From Corella eumyota (Eukaryota; Chordata; Ascidiacea; Phlebobranchia; Corellidae), in contig OY720098.1 in assembly GCA_963082875.1 (NCBI GenBank), positions 17,546,001-17,610,000 of the forward strand: a DNA stretch of 64,000 nt, read 5' to 3'. This document shows positions 55,863-64,000 of the stretch, in pieces. Numbering within the stretch: the stretch's first letter is position 1; each line of letters starts with the position of its first letter. Both the position numbers and the translations under genes were made by a program. Below the pieces are notes generated by a model that searched no databases, was not told the DNA's origin, and worked only from the letters and a program-made list of their open reading frames with translations.

Positions 55863-57874
55863 TTATAAATGAGTATTTAGGAGTTCGATATCATTAGAAC
55901 TTTGTGGTGTAGTTTTAGTATTTCTTTTTCTACATGAAACACCATTAGAAACAGCACTTTTTTTGCTATTTTCAGTTTCATCACATATTTTGGGTGCACT
56001 TTGCGTAGAACCTTTACCATTCGAAACTGAGTCTTTAGATTTTGATAATGATTTAACACGATACCTAAAAATTAATTCAAATTTCAATGATGAACATTTT
56101 AGTTTTAAAATTATTTTTAGTGCATATTTATATAAAGATTGTTTTATATTTTGTTAATGTAAAAAGGCAACTTATAAACTTAAACATAGGGTAACTACAC
56201 CCCTCTTAAAAATATACCTTGCAAAAGACATAATTTGAACGAGAAATATTAAATTGATTAAGTAAAAAATAAATCCTCCAATTTTGACTAACATCGGTGA
56301 AGTATCACCCATCCATACACTGTAAACTAAAGTGCCCCCTACAGAAAAACAATATTGTATTACAGAGTCTTCAATACATGCAGTTACATATTCTAACAAT
56401 ACAGTAAATAATAATTTGTTTTCATATTTGTTTACCCTTGGTGAGGAATGCTGACTTCACAGACTAAACATAGAGTAACACTAGTAACTCTGACCTAGTC
56501 TCAAGTTAACTTTGGCAGTTTTAGATATTATTAATTATAATTGCCTAAGGCCTACAGCATGGGAGCAGTGGAATTGAACCAAGGTACCCCATATAGCGTA
56601 ACCTAGTGTTCTAATTTCTACAAATTGCCACTAGTAATATAAAAGCATAATAAGAAAGAATAAAATTTTTTACTTACCTACACCGATTCTTACGACCAAA
56701 AATAAAAACACAAACAAAAAATCCACAAATATTCCAACAACAGAATCTTTATAGCAGTCATGCTCTTTTAAAAACCAGCGCATCTACACAACAAAAACAC
56801 CAAAAAATATTTTTTATATCTATAAACTTAAGGTAAAATCTAACAAAACAACAGTAACTTACATTAAGAAATATTGAAGTTATTTCAGTTCCAAAAATAG
56901 TTGCAACAATTTCTGTTCCTGAGACTTTAAGATGTAAGCAAACTGTCATTAATATAATGCTAACAACATGATGTACTAACATAAGCATCCCCTCGGTTTG
57001 ATAATATAAACACCTAAAATAAAAAAATAATTCTTCAAAAATGGAATAAGTTTATAGGTCAGTGTAAACGCCTTTTAAAAGTACAGCAGTAATGAATTGT
57101 TATCTAAAAGAATTAATAATAACCCCCTTATCAATTCTGTATTAAAGAATAGAGTATATATCTTTCTTATTTTAAAAAGGGAATTTTTGACATAAAATAT
57201 TTTAATATGCAAAGCTAGTATTTTTTGGTACTTTCTTACCAAATAAAGTCATAAATAAAATATCCCAAAGACATTGTCAATATTGCTACTTGAGCTGATG
57301 TGTTGGGAAGACCTTTAAACGAAAATAGTTGTTTATTTTTTCAATAAGATAAAAAATAAAAGAAAAACAATTTTGACACTCATCCAACTATTAACTTACC
57401 AAGCACGTGGTATGGGTTAGTTCCATTGAAGAAAGTTAGAAAACATGCCCAAGCGGTGACTGTAACTGCATGGCACAATGTTATAATTCGACAGTTGTAT
57501 TCTGAGTGACCAAAACTACAAAAAATAAAATTTAATTCAAGTTACAACCCGCAGCGTGGTGTCGAACCTTCTGGCCAAAGCTTCTGGTCCCCGTCAGAAC
57601 ATTTGGCTGCACTACATGAGGTCCTGGGTTCGATTTCCACTGCCTTTATGCTGAAGCACCCTTTAGGTCGTGAAATCGACCTTCCCACATCGAGGATAAA
57701 TAAATGTGAAAAAATATTAATGCAAATTCATCGTTATATTTGTAAATGCATTACCACAATATTATACCACCACTAGTAATATACGACACACCTTATAATT
57801 TTAGAACATGTACGGTAAAAACAAAACCATAATATTGCCCATCCTAGTGTTTTTTGACAAAGCAATAGCTCCAT
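55863..57874 (-). CDS. TLCD5: TLC-domain multipass membrane protein, TLCD5/TMEM136-like
   Basis: Seven exons on the minus strand, 57792-57874, 57400-57515, 57240-57312, 56863-57013, 56678-56783, 56218-56338 and 55863-56064, phase-consistent, encode 283 residues. The TLC domain covers about residues 25-215 with several hydrophobic helices. Diagnostic pieces are EYNCRIITLCHA, LTMSLGYFIYD, YYQTEGMLMLVHH (the His-His pair at 105-106), SGTEIVATIFGTEIT and MRWFL, followed by VDFLFVFLFLVVRIGVG. These align by eye with human TMEM136/TLCD5 rather than with ceramide synthases. TLC proteins act on or sense lipids in intracellular or plasma membranes; this subfamily's reaction is poorly defined. The last exon adds a Ser/Lys-rich cytosolic tail of about 67 residues, without hydrophobic stretches. 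One SINE lies in intron 5 and one in intron 1. Confidence 0.88.
56432..56633 (-). mobile_element. SINE, inverted, internally deleted
   Basis: Tail CCTTGGTGAGGAATGCTGAC through CTCAAGTTAACTTTGGCAG, then directly CTACAGCATGGGAGCAGTGG and the head region. In intron 5 of the TLC gene. Confidence 0.7.
57546..57705 (+). mobile_element. SINE, large internal deletion
   Basis: Head CGCAGCGTGGTGTCG with an extra TTCTGGCCAAAGC-type insertion, B box GGGTTCGATTTCC, then directly the TTTAGGTCGTGAAATCGACC tail ending GAGGATAAAT. In intron 1 of the TLC gene. Confidence 0.75.
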
Positions 57875-58159
57875 GTTTAAATAAAAAGCAACCAACATTA
57901 ATTAAATACTACTCCAATATTTGCTATGCGGTTTACTAAAATTTCAAAATAATAAACATAGTAGATACTTTTTTTGTGATTTATGACGTGATTTTTGTGA
58001 TTATTTGTATTGCGTTAAGGAAAGCTAAATAAGCATTTTAGTGCTAATATAATACATTTAAAAACATTTACAAGATTTTAAGAATAATTTTTTATATGTA
58101 TGATTTATAAATCATTATAGTGAATTATGAATTAAAGTTTTTACTTTTTTTGATTCCTT

Positions 58160-58259
58160 ATTGCAGCGAGGGTTTTTCGTTTCTTATTGCAGCAGCGAAT
58201 AGTGAAGTTGTTTCTGTAAACACGTTTTATAAGAAAGAAAACTACTAGAAAGAAACAAA
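58160..58259 (+). promoter_or_regulatory. Tandem acceptor-like sites upstream of the first Rho gene
   Basis: Two near-identical TTATTGCAG sites, ending at 58166 and 58192, lie 68-94 bases upstream of the Rho start codon. Either could be a spliced-leader trans-splice acceptor or the end of a 5' UTR intron. Confidence 0.35.
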
Positions 58260-59761
58260 ATGGATGGATTTAAGCTAGTTGTTGTCGGAGATGGAGGTGC
58301 GGGTAAGACAACGTTGTTAATTCGATATGCAACGGGAGAATATCCACATGAATACACACCCACGGTATTCGAATGCTACACAACGGATTACATAAAAGTT
58401 GACGATCACCCTGATTCTAAATTGAAGCTTTCTGACACTGGAGGTGGTGAAGATTATCATAGGCAAGTTTGTTCTATTTTTGTTTATATTAATGATGAAA
58501 AAGGGCAATTATGTTGGGTTACATGTTGTATGTTACTTAGAATGTTTTTTTTATTTATTGTTTTTTTTCTTTATCTTCAATGTGGAAAGGATTATATCGC
58601 CTTGCTCAAGGCCAAGGGCATTACAGCATGAAAACAGTAGGAATCGGACCCAGGACCTTATGAAGCCTAATTTTTTCTTGCAGTTTTAGTTATACCAAAC
58701 TGCAAAGGCATTTTGAGACTGGGTTGGTGTAACTGATGTTACTCTGTTAAGGTCGTAAAAGCCACCTTTCCACATCAAAGTTATATAAATGTAAAAAAAT
58801 ACATATTGCTATACATTATATGGATCTATTAATCCGTGTTGCACTATTTTTTTACCGTATATTTTATCTTTGTTTTTTTCTTTTTTAGACTAAGGCCATT
58901 ATGCTATCCAGAAACAGATATTTTTTTATTGTGCTTCAGTGTTGAATACCATAGTTCATTCTATAACATTCTATCACTTTGGGATCAGGAATTATCTCAT
59001 CATTGCCCAAACACTCCAATTATCTTAGTTGGAAATAAAACAGATTTGAGAGATGATCAGGTAAGAATATTAAATAAATCTTTTTTTTTAAATACTATTT
59101 CTAAATCATGAGTATTTTGTAAAGGGTTAAGTCTATGCCTATTTTTTCACATATATTTATTCTTGTTATGGGAAGGTTAACTTCAGTACCTTAACATAGA
59201 GTAACATTAGTTACCCTGATCCAGTCTCGAGTTGTCTTTGGCAGTTTGGGATAATATTAAATATAATTGCCCCCTAATTATAAGCTGCTGATTAAGTGCT
59301 GGTTTAGCAGAGTTTATACCATTTATAGTACCCTACTCAAGGGTGCTACAGCATGAATGCAGTGGAGATCAAACTTCAGACCTCATATAGTAAAGCCAAG
59401 GGTTCTGACAACTACACTAGCTGCCGGCATCTTTAGTGATGTATTAAATACACTAATTATCATTACTTAAAATTCAAGGTTTTGAGTTTGATTTCCACTA
59501 CTTTTCCCTTTTATTGTCATATTTTAAATTTTTACTTAATGTTTTTAGAAAACCATTAAAAGATTGAAAGAGAAAAATTTGTCCATTTTAACTTATGATC
59601 AGGGTGTGGAAATGGCTGAAAAAATTGGGGCCAAAAAATACTTAGAATGTTCTTCACTTAAGGATATTGGTGTTAAAACCGTTTTTGAGGATGCTATCAG
59701 AACAATATATGCCCACCCTGTACCCAAGAAAGCTAAGAAAAAAAAATGCAAACTTTTGTGA
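58260..59761 (+). CDS. Atypical Rho-family GTPase 1 (Rac/Cdc42-like)
   Basis: Exons 58260-58462, 58889-59060 and 59549-59761 encode 195 residues. Intron 1 uses a GC donor (AG|GCAAGT); no GT donor nearby preserves the frame. The P-loop is GDGGAGKTT, switch [11 protein letters not shown] keeps Thr35, and G4 is GNKTD. Switch II reads DTGGGEDY where the family has DTAGQEDY, so the position of catalytic Gln61 is Gly (residue 63 here, because of a two-residue insertion near residues 51-52). Intrinsic GTPase activity is therefore expected to be low. The C-terminus [11 protein letters not shown] is a polybasic region plus a CAAX box favouring geranylgeranylation. Rac/Cdc42 proteins control actin at the plasma membrane. 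Highly diverged SINE pieces lie in both introns. Confidence 0.9.
58555..58785. mobile_element. Two SINE fragments in opposite orientation
   Basis: 58555-58668 is an inverted, internally deleted copy (TCTTCAATGTGGAAAGG joined to the CTTGCTCAAGG block and B-box region). 58680-58785 is a forward 3' fragment (CCAAACTGCAAAGGC to CCACCTTTCCACATC). Both in intron 1 of Rho gene 1. Confidence 0.6.
59150..59430 (-). mobile_element. SINE, inverted
   Basis: Tail TATTCTTGTTATGGGAAGG to head ACTACACTAGCTGCCGG, in intron 2 of Rho gene 1. Confidence 0.8.
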
Positions 59762-60329
59762 ATTGTCATAACTCTGTTGTTTTTTGTGTGTTAAACTTTT
59801 AATTTATTTTTGATTCGTTTTTTCTTCTATATTGTTGCTCCCAACTTTAACTAATTTAATTATGATTTATTTTTCTTATATTATTGCAATCACGTTTTAG
59901 TGTTTTAAAATTATTAATATTCATATATTTATAGATTTTATAATTTATTTTAATTATTTAAAATTTTTATTTTTAATCATGATGTTTATTAACAGAAATG
60001 TTGTAATGCAAACCTTAAATTTAAATTGAATATTATTGTAAAAAAATTAGAAGTGGTATGGCTGCTGTATGCAATGCTGAAAGCCAGGTGATTGCTTTGT
60101 ATTATATTTTATAAAAAAACTATATTTTTTTAATTTTTATAAACTTGCTTTGACATTGGTATCTTTACATTACTTCTATCTTATAAAAACTTTTAATATG
60201 CCATCAATACCTATAGCATTATATACCATAGTTGACAAGCCTTTTTTATATATAATTTCATTTTGTGTTTTATGAATTTTTGCTGCAGATTTTTTTTTTA
60301 ATTTTCATTATTTGTTTTTTAGGGAAAAA

Positions 60330-60930
60330 ATCTAAAAACATCAAGATCTACAAATGTGTAGTTGTTGTGAGGACAAAGTTGGAAAAACAAACTTATTTTC
60401 TCAACTTAAAACTAATACCATGAAACAGAGACCATCAGGTAATGTCTTTTGAAAATTTATTTCATTGTGGTATTTTTATTTTTTTCAGAAAACAAACAAA
60501 GCTTTAAATGAAATACAAATAAAACTAATTCCATATAAAAAGTGTGTAAAAATTGCATTGGACATTAGAAGGGTGGAAATATATTGAATTTTCTTCCAAT
60601 ATTGAGGACATTACAATTTGCTAAGGGAAATTGAACATGCAATTTTGGAGGTCAAAGATCAACAAAAACCAATGAAAATTTTCAATATAATTTATTTCGT
60701 AACTTCATTTAATGCAATGTATCCTTTAACCCTTTTTTCATTATTATTATAACTACTTTTTATATTTCTCTTTTTTTCTTGATGTTATATTGTATGTTTT
60801 GTGTATTTTTTTGTTTAAAAACAATAAATAGTTTTGTTATCCACATCTTGACCCAAAAAACAGTCAAGACATATTTTTGGACACTCAGGGATCAGAAGAT
60901 TATGCAAAAAATATAAAACACTTGATTTTT
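60330..60930 (+). pseudogene. Rho-family GTPase pseudogene fragments
   Basis: 60340-60440 encodes a frameshifted P-loop region: KCVVVV in one frame, then DKVGKTNLFSQL in the next, followed by a donor-like CATCAG|GTAATG. 60860-60915 encodes IFLDTQGSEDYAKN, matching the switch II DTAGQEDY region. The order and strand match the intact Rho gene just upstream, so this is probably a decayed tandem duplicate. The 400 bp between them and the later exons show no clear GTPase sequence. Confidence 0.6.
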
Positions 60931-61877
60931 AAAGAATGTCACATTTTTGTTGATTTTTCTTTTTTGGTAGATGTAAACCAACCCTGATGGCACTTTCAAA
61001 CAATTCCTGGACGCCATCGCCTGTCATGGAAGAACATTCCATATAACAAACACCAGCAATGTGTTTAGCCATATCTACTCCTTGGTTGTATGTAACAGGA
61101 GCCATTCCGCTTGACTTTAAATTTGTCATAGTATCCTAAGACACAAAATTTTATCTTATTCTTATAATAAAAAATTCTTTAGGTCGTGGTTTATACTAAT
61201 GCGACATTTTAGTTTAATTATCTTGGCATTCTTGCTATAATCTAATGGGTATTGCCATGCAAAAACCAGTTACATTAACAAAATATGTGATTTTTGGTGG
61301 CAATATTGAGTTGGTCTTCCAACAACAGAAATATGGTTTCCTTTATTACCTCATCATTACGTAAATCTGTCTTTAATCCAACTATAATAACGGGAGTATT
61401 CGGACAATGCTGTTGTATTTCAGGATACCATTTAGATTTAATGTTATCAAATGAAGCAGGTGACACAACAGAAAAACAAAGCAAGAATATATCGGTCTGT
61501 GGGTAAGACAGTGGCCTTAGTCTGTAAAGCGAGCGACCATTACATTAGATATCAAAAATAAATAAAAATGGAAGGATTGAGACTATAAATACTAAAGGCT
61601 TTAAAAAAATATAAATGAGATAATATTTAAAAGTTATTTTTTAGAACTTTACTAATTGTAAAACAATGTTAAAAATTGCTTTACATTTATTGATTTACCT
61701 GTCATAGTGTTCTAAACCTGAAGTAATAAAAGGAGAAAACATGTAATGTTGATTGTCAATACTAGTGCTGCATCTATAAACATCAAAGATGAGTATGTGG
61801 TTTGCAGGAGGTGTGGAGTTATTGTCGTAGCGATACAGCAAGCTATTTTTTCCAACAGACTTATCTCCTATAATCAT
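60929..61877 (-). CDS. Atypical Rho-family protein 2, with altered nucleotide-binding residues
   Basis: Exons 61699-61877, 61350-61521 and 60929-61135 encode at least 185 residues; intron positions match Rho gene 1. The sequence aligns to Rac1 without gaps from the P-loop ([12 protein letters not shown]) to switch II ([11 protein letters not shown]). Substitutions are G12 to Lys, T17 to Asn, T35 to Leu, D57 to Ile and Q61 to Leu; the G4 motif is GLKTD. Normal GTP hydrolysis is unlikely, and nucleotide binding itself may be impaired. [18 protein letters not shown] and the later helices are conserved. The CAAX box is CDIL. The start is uncertain: the ATG at 61877 lacks the usual first strand residues. 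A 5' exon ending CCCAAACAG|GTAAGA at 62206 may exist, spliced to AAAG|TTAATG. Confidence 0.8.
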
Positions 61878-62798
61878 TAACTTTACATTTTTTTAAATAA
61901 CAGGTTTGTTTATATTAGTTAGTATAGTGGTTCTAGGACTTGACTTTGCTACACGGGTCTTGGGTTTTGATAAAAACTAAAAACAGTATATAGTCCATCT
62001 AAGCCAAAAATTAATTGACAAAATAACTAACTGTACTTAATAACATCCGATGCTACCAAAGTCAACTTAAGACTGGGTCAGAGTAACAAATGTTACCCCA
62101 AGTATAGGCCATAAAATCTTCTTCTTGGACAACCAGTTTAAAAAAAAAATTATTTAATAAGACATGCAAAATGGTTAATCAAATGTTATACATGTTCTTC
62201 TTACCTGTTTGGGCTACATCTGTAAAAGCGAAACTGTTGCAATAGCCTTAACTGTTTTCTGTTTTGTTTTATTGTTTTATCTTATTTGTTTTAAAAACTT
62301 AAACTAATATTAATGTTTAAATAAATGACAAATCAACCAACGAAATTAATAAAACCTGGCATTGCCTTATTTTATTGCTGTTACTAATTTATTGCATATT
62401 TTTTTACCATTAACAATTTTTATAAAATTTTTTTTAAAAAAAACATTAAAATAAATTAAAAACATTTTAAAATAAAGTACAAAAACAATTTTTAATTAAG
62501 TTATATATAGTGTACAACAATAAACAAAATAACTAACTATTTATAAACTATTAATGCATGGACAATATTGTTGGCACAAAGGCACAAAAGATTATTACTT
62601 GTATTTGTTTTTTTTTCATTATTGACATAAATGTAATAAAATATCAAATAAATAAAATGATAATAGATTGAAGTAAACCATCATATTGATTTAATATGAA
62701 GCATTCACTAATTATAAAATATTAAAAAAATATCTAATAAAAATTAAATCTAATTTTGTATAACTTTGCCTTATACCAATAGTTACTTTAGTTTGTAG
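61878..62798. other. Spacer between Rho genes 2 and 3
   Basis: Holds the SINE at 61918-62120, a possible noncoding first exon of Rho gene 2 ending near 62206, and otherwise very AT-rich sequence. Confidence 0.4.
61918..62120 (+). mobile_element. SINE, diverged
   Basis: Head TAGTATAGTGGTTCTAGG, B-box region GGGTTTTGAT and CAACTTAAGACTGGGTCAG segment remain recognisable; internal parts are lost. Confidence 0.65.
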
Positions 62799-63897
62799 TT
62801 ATTGAATTTGGCAATGTTTTCTTGGTTTCTTGTTTTCCATTTTAGACTGTAAAGCAATTCTTGCTGCATTTTCAAATACAGCTTTGACACCAAAACCAGT
62901 GAAAGAGGAACACTCTAAGTAAGCCTTTGCACTTATTTCATTTGCCAGTTCCATGCCTTGTTCATTGGTGATGGGAAGTTGATTTTTAGCTTTTAAATTG
63001 GCCAGCGTTGTCTAAAAATTCAAACATAGGTTCGTTGAATAGTCTTAACTTAAAAAGGCCGAATTTTGTAAATACAAAAAAAGCAAAGTTAAGAAAATAT
63101 TGGAAATACCGGGTCATCTCTTAGGTCTAGTTTTGTTCCTACTAGAATTCTTGGCATGTTTTTACAAAACCGTAAAACTTCTGGGTAGCATTTTTCTCTA
63201 ACATTTTCATACGATTCTGGTGTGATAACAGAGAAGCAAATGATAATTACATCCGCATTTGGGTAAACTAAAGGTCTAAGACTGTAACAAAAACATAAAT
63301 TACAATTAAGAGCGTTTTAGAATTTAAAAAAATTACAGTTTGAATTTTCAAAAAAAGGTTTTATATATATATTTGAATGTAGTATTGTTCTTAAGGGTAT
63401 TTAACAATAGATTCTTCTAAAACTATCTTTCAAAACAACTACCCAAATATAATTGACAACTGCTCAAAAAACTGTGTGACTAGGGGTTGATATAAATATA
63501 TATATATATATTTGTTGAAACCTTTAAAATTTTAGAAAATAAAAAGTTACCTGTGGAATTCCCTTCTGTCATGGGAGTTATGAATACTGAGTTTAACAGG
63601 AATTTCGTCAACTGTAATTTCAACCTCAAATTCATCGATACAATGCGAGTAATATTCTGTTGGAAATTTGTTATCTCTGTAGGTGTAAATAAGGCAAGCC
63701 TTTCCAACGTTAAGATCACTTATCAGAACACATTTGATTGCCTGATAAATAATCAATAACATATGAAAGGCAAATATAAATAGAAATTCAATAATTTTTT
63801 TTTAATTGGCAAATCTGAAAATTAGAAATTAACAGTATATTTACTTAAAAAAGGGACTTAAGCTTTAGAAAACACTTACTTTTATTGCATTTGCCAT
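62799..63897 (-). CDS. Atypical Rho-family protein 3, predicted pseudo-GTPase
   Basis: Exons 63880-63897, 63551-63741, 63110-63281 and 62799-63011 encode 197 residues; the last two introns match the other two Rho genes. The tiny first exon encodes MANAIK and the second starts again AIKCVLIS, so the AIK strand is duplicated. The P-loop is SDLNVGKAC (G10 to Ser, G12 to Leu, T17 to Ala). Switch I is [10 protein letters not shown] (T35 to His, F37 to Ile) and switch II is [11 protein letters not shown] in place of WDTAGQEDYDR (D57 to Asn, G60 to Asp, Q61 to Arg). G4 (GTKLD) and G5 (CSSFTG) regions are intact. The CAAX box is CQIQ. The frame is open and splice sites are good, so it is probably expressed, but GTP hydrolysis is not expected. 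Confidence 0.87.
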
Positions 63898-64000
63898 TTA
63901 AATTCCTTTTTCATCATTATTTGGGATGCGAAGTTCTCAAAAATTTTAAAAAGTTTGCCCTAAATATTTAAATCTAAAAACAGTATATTTAATAACATTT

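Overview
The window looks like the nuclear genome of a tunicate, most likely Ciona. It is AT-rich, compact and full of short introns. It carries dozens of copies of a tRNA-headed SINE resembling the composite SINE Cics-1 described from Ciona. It holds a three-exon Distal-less homeobox gene and acceptor-like sites just upstream of several start codons, as expected where spliced-leader trans-splicing is common. The species call is inference. I saw no operon of bacterial type, no CRISPR array and no retrovirus-like or other capsid-bearing element.

Layout. 1-8192 (minus): the 5' part of a large modular FN3-SEA-EGF cell-surface or secreted protein that runs off the left edge. 8193-26783: a SINE-free domain of about 18 kb centred on a Dlx/Distal-less gene (15989-24832, plus), with long introns and flanks that contain GC-richer islands and structured elements. 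26784-29941 (minus): SDHB, the iron-sulfur subunit of respiratory complex II. It is divergent from 30380-34127 (plus), an SLC25A39/40-type mitochondrial carrier, with 438 bp between the two start codons. 34837-36380 (minus): an unrecognised single-pass membrane protein. 38336-51045 (minus): seven tandem claudin/PMP22-like tetraspan genes with identical three-exon structure and a recurrent E-box in their promoters. 51763-55183 (plus): a 702-residue disordered basic protein. 55863-57874 (minus): a TLC-domain protein close to TLCD5/TMEM136. 58260-63897: three atypical Rho-family GTPase genes plus fragments of a fourth. The three share intron positions and have lost hallmark catalytic residues.

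Functional links. SDHB needs iron-sulfur clusters. SLC25A39/40 carriers bring glutathione into mitochondria, which supports iron-sulfur proteins, so the divergent pair may be co-regulated. The tetraspan array and the Rho cluster are lineage expansions by tandem duplication. In both, some members are decaying or changing role.

All multi-exon models were built by hand from reading frame, GT/AG (once GC/AG) signals and phase agreement. Every model closes with consistent phases except copy 2 of the tetraspan array, which has a frameshift. The first coding exon of the second Rho gene remains uncertain.
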